Assembly (NCBI RefSeq): GCF_963678635.1
Contig: NC_087066.1
Location: 52,470,312 to 52,530,311 of the forward strand
From: Symsagittifera roscoffensis
Taxonomy: Eukaryota; Xenacoelomorpha; Acoela; Convolutidae
Direction of reading: 5' to 3'
DNA: 60,000 nt
The position numbers and the translations under genes were made by a program. Position 1 is the first letter of the stretch. Each line of letters opens with the position of its first letter. Of this stretch, positions 41,396-53,770 are shown piece by piece. The notes beneath the pieces were generated by a model that saw nothing but the letters and a program-made list of their open reading frames with translations, was not told the origin of the DNA and made no database searches.

Positions 41396-44300
41396 TTAAA
41401 GTTGTTTTTGAAATTCAACTTTCTTCAATATTTTAGATTGTGGAATGAATATTTTAAAGTTTTTTTGTGGTTGACTTCTAAGTCGTAATGATTCTCTATG
41501 TTCAAATTTCTCTTTTTGATACTGTGGTAGAATATTTTCTGTCATTTTCGTATTTTTTTCTTTCTTTTTGAGATGTTTTTGTCTCTGTTTTAGGAGATGT
41601 TTGGTGAACTAATTTTTTTTGTTGGGTTGGTTTTGATTTCATGTGTTTGTCAGCGTTTTGATTTTGTTCAATATCTGAGTTGTTTTGAACAATTTTAAAA
41701 CCTGTGAAGGAATATAATTGAGTTAATTCACGGAGTGTGTATTCTTTTGGATAATATGGTAAAAGATCATTTCCATGCTGAACATTTTCTTTTTTACTTG
41801 AATCAGTAAATTTGTATGGTACATCAGTGGGTTTATCAATTATTTGATATGGTTCTTTTCGGAGTGGTTGTAACTTTTTGGAAATTCCTTTTTGTGTTTT
41901 TTATAAATGTTCCGATTTTTAAATGTTCCGATTTTTAAATCTGTTGCTGGTGTGAATTGATTTGGTTATTTATGTTTTGCCTTTGTAACAATTTTTTTGT
42001 TATTTTTGATAAATTTCATTGTGTTTTTTTATTTCTATTTAAAATTCATTCGATGTGTGTACCGGAAGCTAATTTTAAAATTTGTGGGTGATGAAAGTGG
42101 TATTCATCATGGGTATGTAGTGGTAAGTTGTAACATATTGAATCTTTATCTGGTTGACAATATTCTTGTGCGTTTTTATGGGCGTTTGCTGTAAACATTA
42201 TTGGTTTTCGTGGTTTTTTGTTAAATACCATTTCATATGGTGACATTCCTAGTGTTGTTGTAATTTGTGAATTATAGGATAAGGGGAATAATTTTAAATC
42301 TGTTGACCAATGGATTAGTCGAAGGTATGAACCGTTCATTACAAGAATATCTCAGATGTATCATTAATGGAAATGATACACGAAACACCCAATTATCGTG
42401 TATCACTTCCATTTATGATACATCTGAGATATTATTGTAATGAACGGTTCATACCTTCGACTAATCCATTTGTCAAAGGTGCATGAGATGTACGTGGCTT
42501 ATGTTTATTATTATATAAGTGGCATAGTGTGATAATTTCGTTATTAATAAATTCAGTGCCATTGTCTGTGACTAGTATTTCGGGTAATCCGAATTTAGTT
42601 ATCCAGTGTTCGTAGAGTGTTGTATATGCAAAATAAGCATTACAAGGGGGTACTGGGTTGAGTGCTACATAGTGCGTAAATGCATCAACAGTGACCGTTA
42701 TATATGAGTTTCCTTCTGAGGATGGTGAAATTGGTCCTTTTGTGTCAAATGAGATTCTATGATTGAAATATAGATTTGTCCTTTAAAATCTTGTTTTTCT
42801 GCAATTTGTTTTTGATTTGGGTAGGTTTTATTCAATTGGCATATTATACAATCAATGCATAATACTTAATTCTAAATTGGTGCATTTGGGAAATAAAAAT
42901 TTTGAATAGAGTTAGAGTATGTCTTTTCTGATCCTGAATGTCCTTTAGTATGTAGGGTATGTGAAGTATTGAATGCTATTAACATCATACTTAAAGGTAG
43001 AAAAGGTATTTTAAAATCAGGTGTTTGATATTCTAAAATATCTATGTTTTCATTTATAGTGGTATTATTGAATTTTCTGAAATATCTAAGGAGTGTTTTG
43101 TTTCCTAAGATTGTGGTATCAGCTTTGGTTGGTTTAGTTTTGAATTTGTGCCATGACTTTAGTTGTCTGATGACTGGGTCGAGGTTTTGATATTTTTGTA
43201 ATTTTTCTAGTGTAATTTTTTCTGTTGTTGGTAGAAAAATGTTTTCTATTTCTATCTTTGATAGGGGTATTGTGTGTAAGTGGGTCATGAAGATTAAAAA
43301 CTTGATTTATCGTGTATTTAGAATCATTTGGTAACGGTCCTGATAAATTTATTGTATCAGTCAGATTTTCCTTTTCTATTAAAAAAAATGGGTTATTTGT
43401 ATGTGGTTGTTGTTTAGTTCGTTTTTGTTGAGCGTTATTTTTGATCCAATGGAAATATGAAATCGGCTCAAATGTAGATGTACTTAGTAAATCAACTTCA
43501 TAGTGGTTGTTTTGACAATCTAAATATAGTGGAAAGAGTTGTAGATTGTTTATTTGTGATTGATCGATGTCAGTTTTTACTGCATATCTACATTCCAATC
43601 GTGGTGAAGTTTCATCTTTAGCAAGATAGAAGTTTTTATTTTGTGGTATTTCAACTGTTGTTTTTCTTGTTAGGGGTTCAGGTGGTGTACTTCTACTAAG
43701 AGTATCAGCAAGTGCAAGGCTTTTTCCTGCTGTCCATACTATGTGTAGGTTTGGAAATTTCATTAAAATTAATTGAAATCTGAAAACTCTATGGTTTGGG
43801 TTTTTTTTGTGTGAAAAGAAATATAATAGGTTTGTGATCCATAAATAAAATTGTTGGATGTTTTGATCAAAGTATCAAAAATTCATACTCTGTAAGAGTA
43901 TATAATATAGCTGTGCATTCTCTCATAAGAGTAGAGAGTCGTAATTCAGCGTGTGTAAATAGGCGAGAATTTGCTGATATGAGATTCATTTTATTTGTTC
44001 CATTGTGAGAGTGTAGTAATGCTGCACCGATGCCAAAATTTGAAGCATCGCACATTGCATAAAATGGTTGATTGGGGTCTGGAATTGTGTTTGAGATTTG
44101 TTCGGTGAGAAGTTTTTTGATTTCATCAAATCGTGTTTGGTGTTCTGTTGTCCATTCAAAATTTTTTTGTTGTCTAAGAATGTTATAGAATGGTCTTAAG
44201 TATAACTTCATTTTATGTACATATTTACTTAAGAAGTTTAACATTCCAAGCAGTTCTTGGATTTTCTTTTTGTTTGTAGGCGGCTGGATTCTTTGGATTG

Positions 44301-47300
44301 CATCTATGCGTGATTTCAACGGGGTTATATTCTTTTTTTCTATAATGTGTCCAAGAAACTTTACGCGTGTTAAGAAAAAATGTGATTTGTCTGGGGCTGC
44401 TTTCCTGTTTTCGTTCTGTAAAATTTGATGATATTTTTCTAGAACTGCGAACATTTCATCATTGGTTTGTGATTGCATAAAGACATCGTCTAAGTATGTT
44501 ATTGCATTTTTCTTGAGTATAAGTAGTCTAAAAATTTAACTCATAAATGCTGAGAAACCTGCTCGTCCTTTGGATAATCTATTGAATTCGTATTGTTGAT
44601 ATTCGATAACAAATTGTGTTAATCGTCTTGACTGTTCATCCAGTGGCGTTCGATTATATGCACTATTCATATTTGCGGTTGTGAAGTATTTACCGTTTGA
44701 TTTTGTTAGAATTACTTGAATTGGTTCTATAGGCCAATTATATTTAGATTCATCAATGAGTGAACTGAAATATCTAGCGTCTAGAACTGTTTTCAGTGAT
44801 TCTCCTTTGGCTAAAATAATAACAGGGTTGATAAAGGTGTTTCCTTTTGGCTGTTCTTCTTTATTTACTGGAGGTATGGTTTCATATTGTTCTAGAATGT
44901 CAAGTAATCTATTAACTTTGTCATGTAAGTGGATTGGTACTTTGCTTGCACTTTGTTTTTTGAAAAATGCATCAGGTTTTAAAGGTAGATGTAGTCGTGA
45001 ATTTAATTTTCCAACGTCGAATTTAGATGCGGCATAAACTGTTGGGTATCTTAATAGTAAATCGGCTAATTTTTCAAATTCGTCCTGTGTTAATTGAGAG
45101 TGTTGAAAATTTAACATTGTTAAAAATTTTTGTTGTTCTTCTGTATAGTGTGATATTTTGAATGTCGGTATAAAATATGGTGTTTTTGTGAAATAGTCTG
45201 TATTTCTTTTTTTGTTGCTTATTATATTATTTATTGATAATTCTTCGTCAAGAATTGTTGATTGACATATATCTAATGTTTGTAATATTTTATTTACTCT
45301 ATATGCTACTTCTTTTGTAGGAGAAGTTGTTGCATTAGTTTCAAAATATCCTAGGAGTCCTAGAGGTAGGGTTATTTTATATGGCGAAATATTGTATACA
45401 TGTACAGAAATATTGTCAGAATTCTAGTTTAGTTTTTCATGTATTTTATGGATGTAATTGTTATTCTTAAAAAATTTATGAATTGGTTTAAATTGAAGGT
45501 CAGACATATAGAGATGTTGTCTGTTTTGATTTTTCTCATATTGATGAACTTGTTTGATCGGGAGTTCATAAATTTATCCTGAGAGTGATTTAAGATGTTT
45601 TCTTTCTTTAATAAAAATGGGGTAAATTTTTGAGAAAAATGGTGGTTGTTTGTTCATTCATTGGAAGAATGTTGGAACGGTGTAATGCATTCTTGTATAT
45701 TTATCTTTTATATTAATTTTGTCTAGTATATTGATAGTTGGTATGTATTTGGTGATGAATGGAATTCCAATGACATTGTGTTTTATATCTGTTATTTAAG
45801 AGTTTGTTTTGTTCCATTGTTTTAGTGGGAACAAGGAAAAAATGGACTTTTCCGTAGTTTCTCAAGGTTCAGCCTTGTGCTGTTGCTAGTTTACTGGCTG
45901 TCTACAAAGGTGTTAGATTTGGGTGTAAAATCTTGATTTCATTCCAGGTTGAAACATTCATAATATTTGATTCTGCTCCAGAATCTATTAAAAAATCTAT
46001 TTCAAGGACTGGTGGTTGAAATTCTTCACTTTTTGGACTTTCTAAGAGAAATGGAATTGTCAAAATTTTTTCTCTTGGTGGTTGTTTTGGTACGTTTTGG
46101 TAAATGTGATTTGTACTAGAACATGGTGCTTGTTCTTTTTCAGGTTAGTTTAATGTCGTTGCTTCATTTAACTCTTGCTCTATTGGTATGTTATTACTTC
46201 TAGGTCTATTGTAATAATCTAAAAGAAGTTCTAATTGATTTTCATAGACATGTGAATGAAATGGTTGTTCGTACGTAACAGTTTCATAGTCATTTTCAAC
46301 TTTTATCATGTTGACTGAAATTGTATTTTCTGTATCGCTTTCACTGTCTGTAGATTCGTAATTGATGTGATTTAATTGTAATTCAGTACTGTCTGTATTA
46401 TCAAAACCAGGGGGGTCTGAATTGGTTCTTTCAGTTGTTTGTACTTGATTTATTTGTCTTCGATGTTATGGTGTATTGCTTCTATATTTGTTTTGAGAAT
46501 CTGGATAACGTGTATTATTCCTATGAGGTGATTGAGAGTAGTTTCTTTGTCTATTGTTATAGTTTGAGTTTATGTTTTGTGAGTTATCTCGTGATCTATT
46601 TTGATAATTGTTGTAGTTAGATCTTTGATGATTCGAGATGTTGCTTGAATAATCTCGTGATCTTTTGTTTTGGTATCGTTGATATCGTTATTTGATGTCT
46701 ATTGTACGATGAATTTCTTGATCTATCAATAGAAAAGTGTCTATTCCTAGAGTGTGAATGGGAACTGGTATCAAACGAATATTCTGGTCTGTTTGAGTTT
46801 CATGGTGAAAAGTTATTTCGATACTGATTATTTCGACTATTTGTGAATAATTATTTCGTGAATAATTATTTCGATACTGATCATTTCGACTATCTGTTTT
46901 GTGAGAAATTACGTGAATTTTTTTGGTCTGGTGATCTGCCTCTGTAATTAGAGTTATAAGGTGATTGGTTTCTTGAATATTTTAAACTGTTTGGAAGTGG
47001 TTTTCCAGAACTATTATTACTGTGAATGTTCTTATTTGGTAAATTTTGATCTTTTTTCATGTACTGATAAAATGATTTGTTTGGTTCCTTGTACTTTTGT
47101 GGTTTATTCTGGTTGTCTTGTTGTTTTTGTTTGCATTCAGCAATGCTATGTCCGTATCTTCGGCAATAGTTACACCATTTTTTGAAGGATGGTTCACCTT
47201 TAAAGTTTGTAATTTTCTCATATATATTCAAAATTTCATTGATCTTTTCGGATAAATCTATATCTGAATTGTGTATATTATTTATTTGTGTTGTAGTGGT

Positions 47301-48271
47301 TTGAATATCATTAACATACTGTGGTTTGAGATTTTCTGTTTCTTCCAGTTTCATTGTGATTTCTGCTTGTTCTAGTTTATCAACTTGTTTTATTAAATCT
47401 CAATCTGGTTCTCGAATTGAGGAAGGATGTGAGAGTTGTGAGTGGATATACTTTAAAATAACCTTTGTGAATAGAAATTGTGCTAATTGCTTGACTGTTG
47501 GTATGTCTGTTGGTATGTTCAGGAATAGTGGATGAGACCATTCAGGGTCCCAAACATAATCTGATTGTTCTGCTAGGGCAGTTTCATCAGTTGAATTTTG
47601 GAGTCTAAAATTTGTTTTGCTTGTGAGATTGAATCAAAATTATAGGTAAAATAATCAACGATAAACCCAGCTAAGATTTTTTGTAAATCGTTTTTAGCAT
47701 TTTGTGAAACTTCGTTGATGGTTAAATTTTCACGGATTGCGATTAAAATATCGGAGAATATTGCAATTTCATGTGTTACAGCTGTATGTCTAGATGTTTG
47801 AACTGGTGAAGTTCTTTGAGATTCTGTTTCTTCTAGTATAGATAAATAACTATAGATTATTCAAAATACATCGTTAGTGAATATTGATTTCGCTCTTTGT
47901 GAGTTTTGACGTTGTAAATTTTTTTATGTGTTCTGTGAAAACTTTTGAAAATTTTATATCTACGTCGTCTGTTTGAACTGGATATCTACCATGAAACGTA
48001 CTTGGTGATTTGATTTCTATGGAATAGATTTCTTACTGTTGTGTTATATTACATATTCCTTTTAAATAGTGATCAATAATTTGTCTTTCGATTTTTATTT
48101 CTGGAAATTCTGCTGTACATGGACTAATTCCTTTTTCGAATAAATTTGCGATTTGCGATTTGACAAATTTGCGATTTGACAAATTTGTGCTTGTCCTCTA
48201 TCTTCAACGAGTGGGTTGATTAAAAATGGAAGAATGGAGTTTTCGTCTTCGCTTTCTTCATTTTGATCCAT
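41396..48271 (-). pseudogene. ORF-B/Gag-Pol of the reverse copy, broken
   Basis: Starts with an ORF-B frame at 48271, then a deletion joins ORF-B (after DYVWDPEWSH and a few codons) to gag (at the TIKQLA block), removing the TGA region and most of the capsid. The gag remnant has the zinc knuckle CNYCRRYGHSIAEC (ORF 46890-47354), and the protease motif DSGAES lies near 46000. RT pieces lie at 44536-45117 and 43867-44478, with YLDD near 44490. The RNase H/integrase pieces are at 43134-43763, 42872-43288 and 42046-42339, with a fold-back at 42308-42472. The end at 41396 matches the forward end (KKVEFQKQL). Several 12-16-bp tandem duplications add frameshifts. Confidence 0.85.
42308..42472. repeat. 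~76-bp inverted repeat inside integrase of the reverse copy
   Basis: The segment that encodes the end of the integrase core (around the catalytic Glu) is present twice, head to head: the normal minus-sense copy at 42396-42472 and an inverted copy at 42308-42383, with 12 bp between. They differ at only a few bases. It looks like a fold-back (template-switch) duplication. Confidence 0.85.
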
Positions 48272-48713
48272 TTTTGTGTTTTATGACTGTTAATGTAAAG
48301 TTTTCAAAGTGTTTTTTTGGTTGATTCCAATTGTATAGACGTACTGGTTTGTTTTTGTATGTCTTTTTTATTCTTCGTTTTCCTTGTATTGATGATTGTG
48401 ATGTGGTTTCTGAGTCAGAAAAATATAATAAATCATTAACTTGATAATTTTTGTTTATGGAATCTTTTAACCTGTAAAGTTCTTCTAAGTTACTGGTTTC
48501 TGATTCGGAGACTGCGTTTCTTCGCTTTGAGAATCTTTTTCGTGTGATTTGTCTTTGTTTGCTTCAAATTTTCCTTTTAATTGTTTGTCGTTTTGTTCTA
48601 ATATATCCGTTTGTTTGTTTGTGTGGAGTGACTCTGATATCATGTTTTTCGTTGCTTATTTCACAATTGTGTAATATGAATGTTTATTTATTTCTCAAAT
48701 TGTCTTGTGACAT
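48258..48713 (-). pseudogene. ORF-A of the reverse copy
   Basis: ATG at 48713 aligned with the forward start; a TAA at codon 10 and a TGA further on break it. The second half is closely kept (TRKRFSKRRNA, LYFSDSETTS, LYNWNQP). Its end overlaps the ATG of ORF-B as in the forward copy. Confidence 0.65.
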
Positions 48714-49607
48714 ACAGTTTAGGATGACGGGTGCAATATTGGGATTAGTGACTTGTAATGTCCTAAACTGTTAGTTCTTACAATTTTTTGTGGTTAGCCT
48801 AACTTGGGTCATGTATTCAGGGTTGGAGAGAAAAGTATATATCGATTCCTGAGAATGATTTTTACTTTCTCGTGGCTAGTCTAAGTTAAGGTGTTAACTT
48901 ACTTAATCTTACCTAGGGGTATTGATTGTGATCAAGTGTTGGAGAATAGTAAATCGATCCACAAGGTTCAGGTATAATAAGAAAACAATTAGTTCGTTAG
49001 ATACTATTTTAAACCTACTAAGTTTAAGTATTATCCTGGGTCAGGTAAGAGGGGGGGGGGTCAAGTGAAGGATGAATAACCGAAGTTCTTCACTGTTTAT
49101 CCTAATTAGAATGGTTAATTTGATTGAAAAATTTCTATTAGTCCTGGGTCTTGAGGAAGAGTTGGGTAGTGAATCGAAGCTTGAGGTCGTTAGACACTTT
49201 ATTAATTGTGAGGGTGAGAACAAAATTGTTCTATTTGATCCAAGGATGAGCCTTGATGATCATTAAAATTTAAATAAGTATAATTTATATGAAAATGAGA
49301 ATTAGGATAGGCCTTTATAATTTAAGTTAAGGTTTAATTGATAGAAAATTTTAGTTTTATTAGTTTTTGATGATGTTAATAGATTTATGATTCGCTGTTA
49401 TGTTTTCGGTGATGAAGCTGGGATGAAGAGATGATTTATATATATTAAAAATTTGTATGCATACTAACTAAGTTTTATAGTTTTATTTTCAGTAAATCTT
49501 TTTTCCAGATATCTTTTAAATTTAATGCAGATTTTTGAAGAGAACGACTAGAGATGTTTTAATTTGTCGTTTTTGTACAATAATAAGCTCAGCACCTGTA
49601 ATTGATA
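48714..49607 (-). other. 5' leader of the reverse copy
   Basis: Keeps the GATC..CAAGG..CCTTG hairpin (about 49239-49263), the 'tccaaccct' blocks (as 'agggttggag' on the plus strand near 48820) and the tandem GTAAG sites, here with an ideal TAG|GTAAGA near 48915. Confidence 0.55.
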
Positions 49608-49841
49608 CTATATTTGCAAATGAAAATCTAAATTCAATGCTAATAAAAATCTAAATATAAAAGTTTGTGTTGGCTTTTGCCGTACGATCATGAAACTTAA
49701 TGGTAAGTTCCTTTGTAGTCGTATATCATCTCTTGTCCGAGGTCTTTTTCCAATACCGGGTAGTTCTCGTATTGCTCGGAATGATGGCTCTGATCTATTG
49801 AGTCGTAGAGACTTTTCAATTAAATTGTTGTCATGTAACAT
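49608..49841 (-). CDS. ORF0 of the reverse copy, 77 aa
   Basis: Same length and start (MLHD.NLIE.SLRLNRS) as the forward ORF0, intact, with the RELPGIG.RPRTRDDIR core kept except for one Arg/Lys change. It is one of only two accessory frames without a break in this copy. Confidence 0.6.
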   Translation of the reverse strand: MLHDNNLIEKSLRLNRSEPSFRAIRELPGIGKRPRTRDDIRLQRNLPLSFMIVRQKPTQTFIFRFLLALNLDFHLQI

Positions 49842-49940
49842 TTTCGGAAATGTTTTTTTTTGGCTAATTCTAATCTATTTGGTTAGTTCTAAGCTAATTT
49901 GTTTCTTAAGGTCTTGTTCGAGACTTTTGGTTGCACCAAA

Positions 49941-50325
49941 TGAGTTGGGATGGGATGTCAACTCATAGAGTAATTTCAGATAAGGTACACCGTCTGCTCG
50001 TCACGCTATCTTATTTCCGGCCGGATAGATTCGTGCAACTTCTTAGTCTAATACCGATCTTAATCTTACTCTTATATCTCCTAGTCTCAATAGATCTAGA
50101 ATCTAGAGTATACTGGTTTTGTTACGAGTCGGTCTCTTGGAGAAAGCAACAAAGTTGTAAGTTAAACTCAAATCGCTCTGGTGCTGAAATTACAAGTAAT
50201 TTCAGCACTTACAAATAAGTAGGTTGTTAGTTTGACGGAGTGTGATTGGTTAGTCTTTAATATTTTATAGGGATAAAATATCTAAATTATAACCAATAAT
50301 AAATTATAGTTTGGATCTGGTTCCA
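49941..50325 (-). repeat. 5' LTR of the reverse copy
   Basis: 385 bp. Read on the minus strand it starts TGGAACCAGATCC and ends CCCAACTCA, then the primer-site candidate TTTGGTGCAACC follows. It has the palindrome at 50181-50208 and TATAAGAG. No second LTR of this copy is present. Confidence 0.88.
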
Positions 50326-51131
50326 AAAGTGAGAGTTCGCTTCGTGCGCAATCTGAAGTTTGACCTTGATATTTAGGTTGAATTTATTATAATTACAGAA
50401 ATCGGTTTTTTGCATTAACGGAAATGCTGCAGGTATCCACGTGATGTCACTGTGTATAATTTCATATCTGCTTGGTTGCCTTACACGGCTAAGAGATGTA
50501 CTCTTTCCTCATTTTTAACCAAACCCAAGTCAAGGTTTCCAGTCTAAATTTAAGCAAGATTTGAGTGGTTTGAGTGTTTTCTTTTGACAATTGCGCTCGA
50601 AATCTTGGTTTAGGATTAGCGGTGTCACCGGTTTTCGAGCGGCTTTGAACGGTTATTTAAAAAGTTTTGAACGGTTTCATTTGAATTTTTAGGATACGCA
50701 AGGAACCGTGACAACTGCTTTTTGGACCCTAGAACATTTTAGGTTGGTTTTTGGCGTATATTTTGGTATTAAATAAGGTTAGAGTAGAGATTCAGACTTT
50801 TAAAGGATTGATGGTGTGAACCCTGCAACGAATTCAAAGGAAAAAAAAATTTTTGGATAAATTTTCAAAAAAAAAACGCGCAAGATTTGAGCGGTTTGAG
50901 CGGTTTGAGCGGTTTGAGCGGTTTGAGCTGTTCTTGCAAGGAGTTGAGTGATTTCGAACTGTTTTGAACGGTTTGATCGTGTCGTGCGATATTTTGAGCG
51001 GTTTGAGAGCAATCGACTTGAGCGGTCAAAAAACCACTCAAACCGCTCAAATCTTGAGCGGTGTTTCGGCGGGATATCGACTAAGGTAGCAATAAAAAAA
51101 GAGTGTTTCACAATCTTTTCCTTTCACTTAC
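50326..51131. repeat. Intron DNA with flank repeat and a decanucleotide repeat
   Basis: 50335-50500 resembles 36545-36720. At 50888-50929 is a perfect run of the 10-mer GCGGTTTGAG (about four units), and degenerate and reversed units (GAACGGTTT, CAAACCGCTC) are scattered from 50545 to 51065, right up to the 7B2 exon. No gene. Confidence 0.65.
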
Positions 51132-51292
51132 CCGTGACCTTCATCTGCTCGTTGGTGAGGGACTTGAGGAAGTTGCTGTCTGCATACTCGGATCGGGGGT
51201 CCAAGTCGTAGAAGTCGGGAGTCAGTCCGAACTTCTCTCGCAAATCCCCCTCGTGCACAGGATTCTCCCCCTTGTTGAAGTCACTGTAGTAT
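51132..51292 (-). CDS. SCG5: 7B2-like gene, amino-terminal exon
   Basis: Minus-strand exon of 161 nt, acceptor ending CCTTTTAG, donor GTAAGTG. It encodes YYSDFNKGENPVHEGDLREK, then FGLTPDFYDLDPRSEYADSN and FLKSLTNEQMKVTG. It ends with one base of a Gly codon completed by the first two bases of the exon at 33663, 17.5 kb away, giving TGGNGAMGAYNKYP. The exon has high GC at third positions, unlike its surroundings. Confidence 0.8.
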
Positions 51293-51639
51293 CTAAAAGG
51301 GGGGTTCAGTTAGAAAAATGAATGACAGTTACAACTATGAAGAGAAAATAACTTCATTTTGAATAATTATGACTCTGTTGATAAAAATTGATGTTATATT
51401 TCAGAACAAGTTCGTGAGCCCAATTTTATGAACGAATGTGTTTTAAAACAATTATCGACTGGATAAATCTTGTTAATTTCGAGCCAAAAGCAGCGATCCA
51501 AATCTAACTGTACCTGAAATAATCAAAAAAAATTAAGATATTCAAATGATTTGCATCCACATCGTTCATATTTTTCATTTTTTGCTAGCACATTTTTAGC
51601 AAATTTTAGCAGATAATTTATTGCAAGCGTTTGAGATGA

Positions 51640-51882
51640 AAACTTTTTAAGCTAAATTCGTGCCTTTCCAAGTCCTGGTCGCTCGGGGGCGGGATATGGT
51701 CGTAACTCCTCTTGGATCCGGTGGGCACGAGGAAGGAGCGGAAGTCTTGGGCGTAGGGGGACTGGAAATCGGACAGGAACTGCGGGAGGGCCAGGCCAAG
51801 TATGGGCTGGATTAGAACGCAACAGACGACATAGAAAATTGTGCCCGAGTAATGCATAATTTACAAATTTGTTCCGCTTCTA
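51640..51882 (-). CDS. SCG5: 7B2-like gene, signal-peptide exon (3' border unresolved)
   Basis: An acceptor (TTTATTTTAG) lies at about 51883, then a short 5' leader and ATG at 51857. The protein starts MHYSGTIFYVVCCVLIQPIL, a typical signal peptide, then LPQFLSDFQSPYAQDF and a KR pair. No good donor in the phase needed for the next exon (which needs two bases before it) is visible, so a small exon may be missing between 51.29 and 51.64 kb; a possible acceptor (TTATTTCAG) is at about 51535. It is assigned to 7B2 by position, strand and secretory signal only. Confidence 0.6.
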
Positions 51883-53770
51883 AAATAAAAATAAATGGTT
51901 CTCATTAATTATTAAGTTATACTTAAAAAAAGTGGCTTGATTGTTTCATTTTTTCAAATTTCAATCTGTTGTGAGCGGGAAAATTTGAAATGTTTAATTT
52001 CTATTTTAGAAAAAAATTCCAATAGTGTTGGCTCGGAAAACCGGTGGCAAAAAAATGGTCTACAGAGTTTTTGACGTGCTTTTAAATCTACTGAGAAAAA
52101 ACTGAAAATTTGGAACCGAATAAACTAGTTGAGAAATTTGAAACCTGGGTGTTCAGTTTTTTTAATGTTTCAAGTTATTATCATATAACTTGTAAGCATA
52201 GCTGAGCTGTGTTAATGAAAGTGCTGTGATTCTGAAAAAAAAAGATTTTTGGGACACTAAAATAATATAAATAGAAAGATATTTTCTTTTACCAATAGAT
52301 TGAGCTAACAAAAATTCCACAATTTCAGCTCGATTTTGTTTTGTTTTATAAACTGAAAAAACTGCAATCTTTTCAACCAGTGAAGTTACACGTGTAATAT
52401 TTTGCTCTAATTAGAAATTGGGAAATATGCGTAATTTTTGGACGGTTTTTGAAAAAAAAAACAAATGAAGAAGGAATAATTGTGTGAAAAGTGCAAAAAA
52501 ATACGGATTTGACGTAACAACAACTAACCTGAAAGCTCTGTGTTGGGAAAATGCGTTGAGCTGCAGTTCCTGTAATGGCGCAGCGCAGATTTCATTCCCT
52601 TTTTGGGGACAAAATTGAATATTCCCCGTGTGAAGCAGACTATATGTTGTGCTTACCTGGCTCGATTAGCCGATAACCAATTAATCAGTATTTTAAAAAC
52701 CTGGAAATCTGGTCAGGATTTTGAAAAACTTAGCTTTTTCTGTGGCGAAAATTTCAACAAATTTTAAAATTTTTTTCTTCCCAAAAGTTTTCTACAGGAA
52801 AGCTCATGACTTTATATTTCTCGCATAATTTTAAGATTTTCCCGCAAATCCAGACTTTTTCGGAACGATTCCTTGACATTTTACTTGGAAAAAATCCAAA
52901 AACATAAGACAAATTCATATAATTGGTCTTTTTTAAAATTGATTTTTTTCCCTTGTTTTTTTTCCCAACTGTTTCAAAATTGGGCGGTATTAGTTTTTTT
53001 TTATAATAACAAAGCGACGATGTTTTGTTAGATTGGATATTTTTAAAATCAGTTTTGTAAGAATCTGCCAATTGGGAGGTATGCGTTGAGACCCTTCCTT
53101 AAATATGTTGGTTCCATTTTGACCACGGAGTTTTTTACCTATCTTACGTTGATTATTTCGTGTGCTTTCTGCGTCTATTTTTTTCTTTCTGGGCACATGT
53201 AAATTTTGCTCTCTTTGCTCTCTCTTTATTTCAGTTTTTTTGTTTCCATATTCAAATAAGCACCTCAATAAAAAAAAGCCGTATAGTAGATATTTTGAAG
53301 TCAATATCCTGTCTAATTGATGTTGGATTTTAAAACTGCCTCCAATTTCGCCAAAGACTGAAAGCGATGTAAAAACAATTAGATTTTATCAATTTTTTGT
53401 GCCTAAAAATGATTAGTAGATGTTATATAGAGTTTTCAGAGGTCAAATAATAGCTCGGGTTAAAATTTTGGTACAAAGAAAAGTATCAGATTTATCTATA
53501 AGTCACTGTCTTCACGAGGAAATGAACTATCCTTTTATGGTAAGTTTTCAAGATAATCACGTTCTGAAATGCATCCTCAAAGCGAAACACATTACTTCAC
53601 CTCAGAAAGATAGTATATATTGCAGCCTGATTAGATCATCGTTCTTATATTCAGCTTTCCGCTTACCTTTTGTAAGTCAAACGGGTTTTTGATCTTTTAA
53701 GGTTTTGAATACTAACTTCATAACTCAGCGCAGGAGCAAATCGGTACAGAAAGATATATGAAATCTTCAT
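51883..53770 (-). other. Upstream region of the 7B2-like gene
   Basis: A candidate non-coding first exon ends at 52529 with the donor AG|GTTAGTTG (minus strand), within a GC-richer patch (52530-52660: 'ctgcgctgcgccatta'). A promoter should lie just to the right. Nothing else is supported; open frames here look random. Confidence 0.35.

Larger units (their letters stand above)
37040..50325 (-). mobile_element. Second, decayed copy of the giant element, reversed, inside the 7B2 intron
   Basis: Read on the minus strand the order is LTR (50325-49941), primer-site candidate, ORF0, leader, ORF-A, ORF-B fused to gag by a deletion, pol, spacer, 62-aa ORF, start of the Met-less frame, env without its first third, and ORF-C up to about 37040. 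The 3' untranslated region and 3' LTR are missing. Similarity to the forward copy runs all along, but with many stops and frameshifts, so it is older. Because it lies between two 7B2 exons in the same sense as the gene, it is part of the 7B2 primary transcript. Confidence 0.9.

Noticed and set aside
53420-53692. 90-codon plus frame upstream of the 7B2 gene
   Set aside because: No conserved pattern, no splice context and no second copy; chance frame.
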